Virus record (IMG/VR): IMGVR_UViG_3300021076_000050
Span: 1-35,646 of that record
Reading direction: 5' to 3' (one strand)
DNA from: a virus
Length of the DNA stretch: 35,646 bases
This document shows positions 13,121 to 19,449 of this stretch, piece after piece. The position numbers and the translations under genes were made by a program. The notes beneath the pieces are model-generated. The model had not been told where the DNA came from and searched no databases. It saw only the letters and a list, made by a program, of their open reading frames with translations. Position 1 is the stretch's first letter. Every line of letters begins with the position of its first letter.

Positions 13121-13166
13121 CCTACGACACACCCCGGTTTTTGATGCCTGTGTCGTAGGGGTGTGT
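13121..13166 (+). promoter_or_regulatory. Two mutually exclusive perfect stems upstream of the Sak4-like gene
   Basis: CCTACGACACA (13121-13131) pairs perfectly with TGTGTCGTAGG (13149-13159). ACACACCCC (13127-13135) pairs perfectly with GGGGTGTGT (13158-13166). The arms overlap, so only one stem can form at a time. A further ATACACA near 13101 can also pair with TGTGTAT near 13162. The 136-bp gap has no gene. This could be an RNA switch or attenuator, or a DNA site for a regulator or replication factor. Confidence 0.5.
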
Positions 13167-13229
13167 ATAGCGGGTTTATCTAAGTCCTTAAGTGGACATA
13201 ATTAATGTAACTAAGTTGGAGATTTAAAA

Positions 13230-14075
13230 ATGGCTTTAAAAGCAAAGAAACCAAGTGTGAAAGAATGCAGACTAAAAGCATTGTTTTATGGATCTGCCGG
13301 AGTCGGCAAAACGTATGCTGCGATTCAGTTCCCCAAGCCCTACATCATTGACACTGAGGGTTCAACGAACAAACCTCAGTACGTTAAATTAATCGAGAAG
13401 TCAGACGGTGCGGTGCTTATGACCGTGGACTTTGACGAGATGATTAACGAGGTAAGGGAATTATTAACAACAAAGCATGACTATAAGACTTTGATTCTTG
13501 ACTCGCTAACACTGGCTTATAACGATTTGCTTGAAAAAGCCGAACGCAAGGTAGGTACAGACTTTGGCCGTCATTACGGAGAAGCCAATAAACGCATGAA
13601 GCAATTGCTTAACCTGCTATTCAGACTCGACATGAACGTTATCATCACCTCGCACTCTAAGAACGAGTACGGGCAGAATTTGGCGGTTTTAGGGCAAACG
13701 TTTGATTGTTACAAGAAACTAGATTACCTTTTCGATCTCGTATTTGAAATTCAAAAGCGCGGAACGCACCGAGTGGGTCTTGTGAAGAAGTCACGGTTTG
13801 AGACATTCCAAGACAGCGACACGTTCCCATTCTCATACGAAGAGATTGCAGAGCGTTACGGCCGCGCAGTAATTGAACGTGAAGCCGTGGCGCAAGAACT
13901 AGCCGAGCCTGAGCAAGTAAAAGAGATTACACGATTAATCGACTTGCTTAAGGTTCCCGAAGAGATGTATCAAAAGTGGTTGGATAAAGCCAGTTCCGAA
14001 AGCTGGGAAGATATGCAAAAGGATTCAATACAAAAATGTATCGACCACCTGAAATCAAAAATTCAGGGGGAATGA
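13230..14075 (+). CDS. Sak4-like RecA-fold ATPase (single-strand annealing)
   Basis: A 281-residue protein with Walker A G-S-A-G-V-G-K-T at 21-28, a Walker B strand T-L-I-L-D ending at D91 and a sensor-like N-V-I-I-T-S-H-S-K. It fits the AAA_24 family, in which phage Sak4 proteins are RecA-core ATPases that promote single-strand annealing, usually with a partner SSB. Here a DUF669 SSB-like gene follows two genes later, the usual pairing. The C-terminal 70 residues are helical and charged and may contact the partner. GGAG precedes the ATG. Its role is recombination and repair of replicating phage DNA. Confidence 0.85.
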   Translation: MALKAKKPSVKECRLKALFYGSAGVGKTYAAIQFPKPYIIDTEGSTNKPQYVKLIEKSDGAVLMTVDFDEMINEVRELLTTKHDYKTLILDSLTLAYNDLLEKAERKVGTDFGRHYGEANKRMKQLLNLLFRLDMNVIITSHSKNEYGQNLAVLGQTFDCYKKLDYLFDLVFEIQKRGTHRVGLVKKSRFETFQDSDTFPFSYEEIAERYGRAVIEREAVAQELAEPEQVKEITRLIDLLKVPEEMYQKWLDKASSESWEDMQKDSIQKCIDHLKSKIQGE

Positions 14076-14251
14076 TGGCTTCTTTTAAAAATATACCAGT
14101 CATCGACTTTGATATTAAAGTTGAGGAAATGAATATAAGAGAATTGCGGGAACTTGCCCGCAATCTTATAAGGCTTGCCCGAGTGGATGCTGAATTGATT
14201 CAGACCATGCGACAAATGCTTGATTTAACTAAAAACCAACAGGGAGAGTAA
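14072..14251 (+). CDS. 59-residue coiled-coil protein between Sak4-like and SSB-like genes
   Basis: It starts in an ATGA overlap with the Sak4-like stop, after a GGGGG site; a second in-frame ATG follows directly. The protein is helical and charged (M-N-I-R-E-L-R-E-L-A-R-N-L-I-R-L-A-R). Its place between the annealing ATPase and the SSB-like protein suggests a recombination accessory. No family is recognised. Confidence 0.65.
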   Translation: MMASFKNIPVIDFDIKVEEMNIRELRELARNLIRLARVDAELIQTMRQMLDLTKNQQGE

Positions 14252-14253
14252 CA

Positions 14254-14754
14254 ATGTTCCATTATGATGTAATGAGCGAGCAGGAAGCAATGGCCGAAAG
14301 GTTCCAGTTAATGAAGGAAGGTATTTATGACGCGGTGATTACTGCGTCTCAAGATACAACATCTGCAAGTTCCGGCAATCCTATGATGGATATGACCGTT
14401 ACCGTGTACGATGAGAACGGCAAGACCCATGATGTCCGTGATTTCTTAGTGTTTACCAAACAAATGATGTGGAAGGTTGTTCACTTCGCGGAGTCCGCAG
14501 AGATTCAAAAAGAATATGCAGAAGGTAAACTTTGCTCCCAAGTGGCAATTAATAGAACCGTTAAGGTAAAAATAAATGTCGAACAGGGTAGCGAAATCCC
14601 TCAAGATAAGTTAAAAGGCAAGCCGTTAGGTTCTAAGTACCCAGACAAAAACAAGGTTGAAGATTACCTATCGAAAGGCGAACAAGGGGCAAACGGTGTA
14701 CCGAATGGCGATACGCCACCACCGTTTACTGATGACGACATCCCGTTCATGTGA
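14254..14754 (+). CDS. DUF669 SSB-like protein
   Basis: A 166-residue protein. Residues 20-110 give the beta-rich DUF669 pattern (G-I-Y-D-A-V-I-T, S-S-G-N-P-M-M-D-M-T-V-T-V-Y-D, then R-D-F-L-V and W-K-V-V-H-F). The chain ends in a Pro/Asp tail, F-T-D-D-D-I-P-F-M, which copies the C-terminal tip of bacterial SSB that recruits partner proteins. It probably coats single-stranded DNA for the Sak4-like ATPase and the host replisome. The final residue M after P-F is a small departure from the host tip. GGGAG lies upstream. Confidence 0.82.
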   Translation: MFHYDVMSEQEAMAERFQLMKEGIYDAVITASQDTTSASSGNPMMDMTVTVYDENGKTHDVRDFLVFTKQMMWKVVHFAESAEIQKEYAEGKLCSQVAINRTVKVKINVEQGSEIPQDKLKGKPLGSKYPDKNKVEDYLSKGEQGANGVPNGDTPPPFTDDDIPFM

Positions 14755-14768
14755 GATATTTGTACTAT

Positions 14769-14840
14769 ATGAGAGTATTAAAAGCAATTGGAGTAACTTG
14801 TTTCGTGGTGGTTCTTAGCCATCACGTACAAATGGATTAG
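14769..14840 (+). CDS. Possible 23-residue hydrophobic peptide
   Basis: A short frame reading M-R-V-L-K-A-I-G-V-T-C-F-V-V-V-L-S-H-H would form one membrane helix. There is no good ribosome site. It is the only sign of coding in the 144-bp gap between the SSB-like gene and 14899. Confidence 0.22.
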   Translation: MRVLKAIGVTCFVVVLSHHVQMD

Positions 14841-14898
14841 TGGGAAGGTTGTTTGTTAAGCTTTGGAGCTATGTTAATACTAGGATAAGGAATTTTAC

Positions 14899-15099
14899 AT
14901 GTATTGTAATCAGTGCGCTTCATACAGTTGTATTCATTTGTTGCAGGGTATTGGTGGAATGGCTGCGGCTCAACAACAACAAAGTGCAATGATGAGTGAA
15001 TTAATGATGCAACATTACAGGGGTCATTTGCCAATAGGATTATCAGCAGCCGATCAAAAACCAAAAACTAACAAAAAATTATTATTACTAAGGACATAA
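14899..15099 (+). CDS. 66-residue cysteine- and glutamine-rich protein
   Basis: The ATG follows an AAGGA site by about 9 nt. The N-terminus has C-N-Q-C (residues 3-6) and a third cysteine in Y-S-C-I-H, a small potential metal site. The middle is Ala/Gln/Met-rich and the tail is basic (K-P-K-T-N-K-K). The function is unknown. Confidence 0.5.
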   Translation: MYCNQCASYSCIHLLQGIGGMAAAQQQQSAMMSELMMQHYRGHLPIGLSAADQKPKTNKKLLLLRT

Positions 15100-15100
15100 A

Positions 15101-15397
15101 ATGGCTCTATTAAAATACAAAGACGTATTGATTCTTTGCAAAGATAAAATCAAGGAAGCTATGGCACCATTACGCGCCAGAGAGATGAAGAAGAAAGCCG
15201 AACTTGAAGTATGTAAAATTGAATCTCAGATTGCCGAAGGTGAACAAAAGATTCAAGAGTTAGCGAGTGAATACCCTATTGATTTTCACAAGATGATTGA
15301 TGCGATTGACGACCTTGACTTGGTTAAACGCCGTAAAGAACAGTTTGAGTTAATCATTGAAGAAATGTTTGGTGAAGAAGATGACAAAGCAGTGTGA
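15101..15397 (+). CDS. Coiled-coil early protein, 98 residues
   Basis: It has a good AAGGAC site. Residues 15-60 are a charged coiled coil (R-E-M-K-K-K-A-E-L-E-V-C-K-I-E-S-Q-I-A-E-G-E-Q-K-I-Q-E-L), followed by P-I-D-F-H-K-M-I-D-A-I-D-D-L and an acidic end. Similar short coiled-coil proteins are common among phage early genes without assigned function. It overlaps the next gene. Confidence 0.72.
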   Translation: MALLKYKDVLILCKDKIKEAMAPLRAREMKKKAELEVCKIESQIAEGEQKIQELASEYPIDFHKMIDAIDDLDLVKRRKEQFELIIEEMFGEEDDKAV

Positions 15398-15665
15398 TAA
15401 TTGCAAAGAACTTGATAAGCGTATGCTCAAATGGCTTGATCATGTTGGGTGCGCGCCTAGAAAGTTTCAACGCTATGACACCCTTTTAGAGTTTGTGAAG
15501 ATGATTGCCAACGAATCTATTTCTACAGGTGGAGAGTTACAAAACAATGAGACGTTGCGCTGGATTAATCAAGCCGCAACCAATCTACTAAAGGAGCTAG
15601 ACGAAAATGAATTTTTGCGAAGCAATGGATTTGCTAAAAGCAGGAAAGAAAGTAACCCGAAATGA
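15381..15665 (+). CDS. 94-residue hypothetical early protein
   Basis: The start is ATG 15381 with GGTGA upstream, inside the end of the previous gene. C-D-N-C near residue 5 and a later C-A-P-R are the only possible metal ligands. The rest is helical (L-L-E-F-V-K-M-I-A-N-E-S; A-T-N-L-L-K-E-L). Its end overlaps the Tad2-like gene by 59 nt. No family is recognised. Confidence 0.65.
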   Translation: MTKQCDNCKELDKRMLKWLDHVGCAPRKFQRYDTLLEFVKMIANESISTGGELQNNETLRWINQAATNLLKELDENEFLRSNGFAKSRKESNPK

Positions 15666-15981
15666 CTGGCGTGATGGGCTTTATTTTGTGATGGAAGAAA
15701 ACAATGTTAAGTCATATCAGCCCGTGTTAGAGCATTATTTATATACAGAAGACATTATGGTGTCTGATGGTTGGATGGTCGAAGGTTCCGAGGCGTCAAA
15801 GACCTTTTGCGAAATCATCCCAGATTTGCAAAAAGGTACACGCGCTTGGATGAGTGATTGGAAGCCTGAGTTTTATATTTTCCTAGACCCAACCGATGGG
15901 CTGGTATTACATAAGATGTCACAGTTTTCTTTCAATCCTACCTTTGCGGATTTTAAAGCGGATGATTGGATCGAAGTATGA
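15607..15981 (+). CDS. Tad2-like (DUF2829) protein with an insertion
   Basis: A 124-residue protein whose first 50 residues match DUF2829 well: M-N-F-C-E-A-M-D-L-L-K-A-G-K-K-V-T-R at 1-18, then D-W-R-D-G-L-Y-F-V-M. It closes with F-A-D-F-K-A-D-D-W-I-E-V. Between these lies an extra segment (about 45-85) not present in the short copy at 1824. The family includes Tad2, which traps the cyclic-ADP-ribose-type signals of the Thoeris defence system. Many members are uncharacterised. Early-operon placement is right for a protein that must act before host defences fire. AAGGAG precedes the ATG by 10 nt. Confidence 0.7.
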   Translation: MNFCEAMDLLKAGKKVTRNDWRDGLYFVMEENNVKSYQPVLEHYLYTEDIMVSDGWMVEGSEASKTFCEIIPDLQKGTRAWMSDWKPEFYIFLDPTDGLVLHKMSQFSFNPTFADFKADDWIEV

Positions 15982-16178
15982 ACGAAGTAGATGTAAAAGA
16001 ATTAGTTGATGTTGGCCAGAGGACAGCCTTGTTATTGGGTGAGATAACAGGGCGTTTAATTATGCATCTTAATAGCCCTCATGACGTAGTGGAAGAAGCT
16101 AAAGACGAAATGCAACAGCTTTTAGAGATGATGCAAAAACGTATAAGTAGCATTTACTACGGGGTGGAAGATGAGTGA
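15978..16178 (+). CDS. 66-residue helical early protein
   Basis: It starts in an ATGA overlap with the Tad2-like stop, so its expression is tied to that gene. The protein is helical: E-L-V-D-V-G-Q-R-T-A-L-L-L-G-E-I-T-G-R-L, then D-E-M-Q-Q-L-L-E-M-M-Q-K-R. No known domain is seen. Coupling makes it a candidate accessory of the Tad2-like protein. Confidence 0.65.
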   Translation: MNEVDVKELVDVGQRTALLLGEITGRLIMHLNSPHDVVEEAKDEMQQLLEMMQKRISSIYYGVEDE

Positions 16179-16503
16179 TGCTATTTATGAATGGTATTGT
16201 GCCACGAAAAAATTAATTAAAGATGTTGGCAATCATCGAACTGACGAAACCGACAAAATGATTACTGAATGGCAAGAAGCATTAGAAACTATGGAAGCAG
16301 CTTGCCCAGACATAAGCAGTATGTATGACCGAAGAACTGCTATGCAGCAATCATTTACACCGGAACAGATTGATCACATCTGCTATATGATTGGCGATTG
16401 GTACATCGAGTGGAAAGGTAAAATGTGGGTCGATGGAAAGCCAAATCAGCACAGACTTGGGATTGCGAAAGAGAAACTTAAAATGATGATTTGTGGTGAA
16501 TGA
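16171..16503 (+). CDS. 110-residue hypothetical early protein
   Basis: It has a GGGGTGG site and overlaps both neighbours. The sequence is helical, tryptophan- and methionine-rich (Y-E-W-Y-C-A-T-K-K-L-I; C-Y-M-I-G-D-W-Y-I-E-W-K-G-K-M-W). No family is recognised. Its position in the early operon suggests a host-takeover role, unspecified. Confidence 0.68.
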   Translation: MSDAIYEWYCATKKLIKDVGNHRTDETDKMITEWQEALETMEAACPDISSMYDRRTAMQQSFTPEQIDHICYMIGDWYIEWKGKMWVDGKPNQHRLGIAKEKLKMMICGE

Positions 16504-16685
16504 TGGAATACATAAGTTTAGATGAAGAAGATTTTAGATGCTTAGTTCGAGGTGGCGTAATTAAATATGACGACCGTGTAAGTATCTGCTTAAAAGATAT
16601 AGGCTATACAACGATGTACGATGCTATTGCTGATGCTCAAACTGGTATTGCAGAAATATACAAAGACCACATCAAGGAAAAATAA
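16500..16685 (+). CDS. 61-residue small early protein
   Basis: It starts in an ATGATG overlap with the previous stop and ends overlapping the next ATG. It reads M-E-Y-I-S-L-D-E-E-D-F-R-C-L-V-R-G-G-V-I and A-I-A-D-A-Q-T-G-I-A-E-I, a small acidic domain. Function unknown. Confidence 0.62.
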   Translation: MMEYISLDEEDFRCLVRGGVIKYDDRVSICLKDIGYTTMYDAIADAQTGIAEIYKDHIKEK

Positions 16686-17080
16686 TGGCTTTGATTGTAA
16701 TGAATGAAAGAGAATTAGAAGCATTGCGCAAACAAGCCGATGAACTTTTAAATAGCCGTGATTATTATTACCTGCTCGATGAGAACAAAAAACCCTACAA
16801 ATGCACATTGAGAGAATGGGGCGAATGGTTTCAAGATAGCCGAGGTGATGATAGACGAAGAGTTGCCGAGGACGAGATTGACGGCAAGAGAATCTCTACC
16901 GTATTTTTGGGAATGGATCATAATCTGTACGGTGAAGGTCGCCCATTAATATTTGAAACAATGGTCTTTGATGAAAACGGACATGAAATGTATACAAATC
17001 GTTACTCATTGTGGGAAGAATCTTTAAATGGACATGAAAAAGCAAAGGAATGGGTGAAAAATGGATGCAAAGACGAATAA
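16685..17080 (+). CDS. Conserved phage protein of unknown function, 131 residues
   Basis: The core E-W-G-E-W-F-Q-D-S-R-G-D-D-R-R-R-V-A, then I-S-T-V-F-L-G-M-D-H-N and P-L-I-F-E-T-M-V-F-D, then N-R-Y-S-L-W-E-E-S-L-N-G-H, is a pattern I recognise from many phage and prophage proteins without a proven role. AAGGAAA lies before the ATG. It overlaps the next small gene. Confidence 0.75.
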   Translation: MALIVMNERELEALRKQADELLNSRDYYYLLDENKKPYKCTLREWGEWFQDSRGDDRRRVAEDEIDGKRISTVFLGMDHNLYGEGRPLIFETMVFDENGHEMYTNRYSLWEESLNGHEKAKEWVKNGCKDE

Positions 17081-17228
17081 AATTAGAGTTGGCACGATTA
17101 TTGCACGATTAAAATGTTGGATTGAAGGTCATGATAGAACGCAACACAGAGACTTTTACGGGTTCCTCACCAATGGAGAACCCATTTATGTTCAACGATA
17201 CGATAAATGTATAAGGTGTGGGAAATGA
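17061..17228 (+). CDS. 55-residue zinc-binding protein (DUF1660-like)
   Basis: The frame reads M-D-A-K-T-N-K-I-R-V and has C-W-I-E-G-H-D near residue 19 and Y-D-K-C-I-R-C-G-K at the end. This C-x3-GH plus C-x2-CG layout is that of the small prophage proteins in DUF1660. The likely metal ligands are the two histidine/cysteine sites. A GGGTGA site precedes it, and its TGA overlaps the next ATG. Confidence 0.62.
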   Translation: MDAKTNKIRVGTIIARLKCWIEGHDRTQHRDFYGFLTNGEPIYVQRYDKCIRCGK

Positions 17229-17413
17229 GTTACAAAGATAAAAGTTATTGTGCAAGCCCAGCCTGTGAAAATAAATGTGGCCGTAAATTAAGCGAACAAG
17301 ATAGAAAATTTATTGCTGGCCATCCTTGGATGCCTGTATCATACGCCTACTTTTGCGGCGAACCTGTCGAGGACACGCCACAAAGTAACCCTAAGCCCTC
17401 AAAGCCTCTGTAA
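17225..17413 (+). CDS. 62-residue cysteine-rich conserved phage protein
   Basis: The start is ATG 17225, in an ATGA overlap. The sequence Y-C-A-S-P-A-C-E-N-K-C-G-R-K-L-S and later P-V-S-Y-A-Y-F-C-G-E is typical of a small family seen across enterobacterial and related phages, with three or four cysteines that probably bind zinc. The tail is proline-rich. The role is unknown. Confidence 0.65.
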   Translation: MSYKDKSYCASPACENKCGRKLSEQDRKFIAGHPWMPVSYAYFCGEPVEDTPQSNPKPSKPL

Positions 17414-17463
17414 ATCCTAACGCTGTTTAGCTCTATTAGGTACGCTCAAGATGAGGGCTTACC

Positions 17464-17799
17464 TTAATTTAATCCGATATGGACAGGTCGGCAGCTATTC
17501 ACCGAAAATATACATTGTCCATTTCCGCTTGAAGTACAACCAGATAATGAATGACCTGTAACGTCCACTTTAATTCCTGCCGTTGGATATTTAGAAGGGT
17601 TCGATGTTTTCGATCTCACGTATAAATCGCTTCCAGTAGCCAAGTGTGTCTCGCAAGACGAAGGGGTTATTCCATCCAAACATAAAGTTATTGGCACATT
17701 AATTGGCTTTCCCGCATAAAGAATGTTAAACAATACTCCATTGCAAAATGCTGAACTTGAACCCAAAGTTAACATAACTGCTAGTAGTTTTATTTTCAT
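17464..17799 (-). CDS. Secreted cysteine-bearing accessory protein (moron)
   Basis: A 111-residue protein on the opposite strand to its whole neighbourhood. It has a signal peptide, M-K-I-K-L-L-A-V-M-L-T-L-G-S-S-S-A, then a mature beta-rich domain with L-C-L-D-G-I-T-P-S-S-C-E, Y-P-T-A-G-I-K-V and L-S-G-C-T-S-S-G-N-G-Q-C-I-F-S-V. Paired cysteines suggest disulphides in the periplasm or outside the cell. From memory it resembles small secreted proteins of Legionella and relatives; this is unverified. AAGGATAAATCATAG precedes the ATG. Opposite orientation and export suggest a cargo gene that alters the infected host rather than serving replication. Confidence 0.7.
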   Translation of the reverse strand: MKIKLLAVMLTLGSSSAFCNGVLFNILYAGKPINVPITLCLDGITPSSCETHLATGSDLYVRSKTSNPSKYPTAGIKVDVTGHSLSGCTSSGNGQCIFSVNSCRPVHIGLN

Positions 17800-17855
17800 C
17801 TATGATTTATCCTTAGTTTTTTTAGACTACGCTACTGTAATATAAGGATATATTA

Positions 17856-18152
17856 ATGTCACCAATGAATGTGATATACAAGTACGAATTACCCCTTCAA
17901 GATGGAATAATCACAGTAAAACTACCTAAGAATTCACACATTTGCGAAATACATAATCAGGGCGATAACATTTGTTTATGGGTAGCTCTATGTGATGGTG
18001 AGGAGTTGGAAGAAAGACATTTTAGAATTTATGGTACAGGCCATAAAATAGAGAACATGGAAAAGATGCGGTTTTATACCACGGTTCATATGCCTAATGG
18101 TTTAGTCTGGCATATCTTTGAACTGCCTTTAAGCCATACCCAACAAGTATAA
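17856..18152 (+). CDS. DUF7352-like conserved phage protein
   Basis: A 98-residue protein with the pattern I-Y-K-Y-E-L near the start, Q-G-D-N-I-C-L-W-V-A-L in the centre, R-H-F-R-I-Y-G-T-G-H-K-I, and a C-terminal G-L-V-W-H-I-F-E. This matches a small beta-strand family common in phages, with no known function. It restarts the plus operon after the inverted secreted gene. GGATATTA precedes the ATG. Confidence 0.7.
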   Translation: MSPMNVIYKYELPLQDGIITVKLPKNSHICEIHNQGDNICLWVALCDGEELEERHFRIYGTGHKIENMEKMRFYTTVHMPNGLVWHIFELPLSHTQQV

Positions 18153-18175
18153 AACAAGTATAAAACAAGAATAAA
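18143..18175. repeat. Three tandem 11-bp repeats
   Basis: ACAAGTATAAA occurs twice in tandem, followed by ACAAGAATAAA. The array covers the stop codon of the DUF7352-like gene and the start of the gap before the DnaB N-domain gene. It may be a protein-binding array or simple slippage. Confidence 0.6.
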
Positions 18176-18208
18176 TTATACCTATTCAACAACAATAAGG
18201 ACGTTACA

Positions 18209-18820
18209 ATGCGAATGCCTCAATCAATAGAAAGTGAAAAAAGGGTTCTTGGTGCACTATTATTAGATAGCTCACTGTTGAAAAATATTTCAAATGAACT
18301 TTGCCCCGAAGATTTCACCAAAACGCTACATAAAGAAATATTTAATCAAATGAGAAAACTTGCAATTGTTCATAAAAGTTTCGATGCGCAAATTATATGT
18401 GATGCATTAAAATTAAATAAAGCAGGTGAAAAATATCTTTATGAGTTAGCCAATGACACTGCTTCTACTGCCAACATTAAAGCGTATTCCGATATAATCC
18501 GCGAGAAATCAGTACAAAGACAGCTTATCGCTGTAGCCACCGACATTGCTAAAGCTGCAAGTAAACCGGGGAACGAAGGGATTAGAGAACTTCTTGATGA
18601 CGCTGAAAATAAAGTACGTTCTATCTATGATGATGGGGTTTGCGGTTTTCAATCACATCTTGCTTCTTTCTTTAAAGAAATTGTAGAAGAAATTGAATCT
18701 ATCCCAAGAGATGAGTTTGACGTAGGGTACATCCAATACACCATCATTGAAGTAAACAAGGCTTTGGTCGATACACTTCGCCATGTTGAAGATACACATC
18801 CAAAACATGAAGAGGATTAG
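18209..18820 (+). CDS. DnaB N-terminal-domain protein lacking the helicase domain
   Basis: A 203-residue protein. Residues 3-140 match the replicative helicase DnaB N-terminal domain and linker: P-Q-S-I-E-S-E-K-R-V-L-G-A-L-L-L-D at 4-20, D-F-T-K-T-L-H-K-E-I-F at 35-45, Y-L-Y-E-L-A-N-D-T-A-S-T-A-N-I at 76-90, I-R-E-K-S-V-Q-R-Q-L-I, and E-L-L-D-D-A-E-N-K-V-R. The RecA-like motor is missing; instead there are about 60 acidic helical residues. No Walker motifs occur. The DnaB N-domain normally makes the helicase collar and binds primase, so this could be a partner-capturing adaptor or an inhibitor that enters host DnaB rings. The next gene downstream does not restore the missing domain. Confidence 0.8.
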   Translation: MRMPQSIESEKRVLGALLLDSSLLKNISNELCPEDFTKTLHKEIFNQMRKLAIVHKSFDAQIICDALKLNKAGEKYLYELANDTASTANIKAYSDIIREKSVQRQLIAVATDIAKAASKPGNEGIRELLDDAENKVRSIYDDGVCGFQSHLASFFKEIVEEIESIPRDEFDVGYIQYTIIEVNKALVDTLRHVEDTHPKHEED

Positions 18821-18823
18821 ATA

Positions 18824-19006
18824 ATGATTTTGTGGCTTGTGAAGTTTCCAAAACATCATTGGCCACGAGAAATTGCCTACTGCTCCTATGAACAAGCTGT
18901 TCGAATGTGCGAAAAATTTAATATTCCGAAAACTAAAGCAAATTTCAGAATCTTGTATTTTGAAGAAGATAACGACATTAATTCTTTTTCTAAAGAAGAC
19001 CTGTAA
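18824..19006 (+). CDS. 60-residue hypothetical protein
   Basis: It follows the DnaB-like gene by 3 nt with GAGGATTAG upstream. The sequence starts M-I-L-W-L-V-K-F-P-K-H-H-W-P-R-E-I-A-Y and has A-V-R-M-C-E-K-F-N-I-P and an acidic end. No family is recognised. Close coupling suggests joint action with the DnaB-like protein. Confidence 0.62.
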   Translation: MILWLVKFPKHHWPREIAYCSYEQAVRMCEKFNIPKTKANFRILYFEEDNDINSFSKEDL

Positions 19007-19070
19007 ATAAGGTACACCGACTAGACCATATTGGTGACATCAACAAAATGCCCTGTAATAAATTATTTTA

Positions 19071-19103
19071 ACCACCTTAATGCGCAATGTATAATAAGGT
19101 GGT
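19071..19103 (+). promoter_or_regulatory. Promoter with overlapping inverted repeat
   Basis: A perfect TATAAT lies at 19090-19095, preceded by an indifferent -35. It overlaps the right arm of a perfect 9-bp inverted repeat, ACCACCTTA (19071-19079) and TAAGGTGGT (19095-19103). A regulator on this dyad would occlude the promoter of the Lar-like and recombinase genes. The repeat could alternatively fold as RNA. A second pair, ATTACC and GGTAAT, lies at 19111-19116 and 19136-19141. Confidence 0.5.
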
Positions 19104-19147
19104 ATACTCAATTACCAATTCATTAGCAATTAGTAGGTAATTAGTAA

Positions 19148-19447
19148 ATGGCAAAACGTAACAATATGCAACTTGTAGAATTTATCACAATTAATGACAA
19201 AAGATTCTTGCCTTGTCCTTTTTGTGGAACTAAAGAAGATGATGAAGGTCATTCTTTTCATGTGCTTCAAGATTGGTGGTACAAGATAAGATGCACCACT
19301 TGTGAAGCTTGCCCTTACTCTTCGGAATCGAAAACTTTAGACGCTGCTATTGAGTTTTGGAATAAACGAGTTCAACTTTCCTCTTTAGATGATGCCAAGT
19401 TTCTTATCAAGAAAGTAATCAATGATTTAACAAAAGTGATCGAATAA
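19148..19447 (+). CDS. Lar-like (restriction alleviation) zinc protein
   Basis: A 99-residue protein with L-P-C23-P-F-C26-G-T, a W-W-Y-K-I-R-C49-T-T-C52-E-A-C core and the terminal A-A-I-E-F-W-N-K-R motif (66-74), the pattern of the Lar family. Rac prophage Lar in Escherichia coli modulates type I restriction and protects incoming DNA. Many phage members are known only by sequence. The last 25 residues are an extra helix. AGGTAA precedes the ATG. It has its own promoter and dyad and is followed 2 nt later by the serine recombinase. Confidence 0.68.
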   Translation: MAKRNNMQLVEFITINDKRFLPCPFCGTKEDDEGHSFHVLQDWWYKIRCTTCEACPYSSESKTLDAAIEFWNKRVQLSSLDDAKFLIKKVINDLTKVIE

Positions 19448-19449
19448 TT

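Noticed and set aside
18143-18175. A CRISPR-like array
   Set aside because: The 11-bp units are directly tandem with no spacers.
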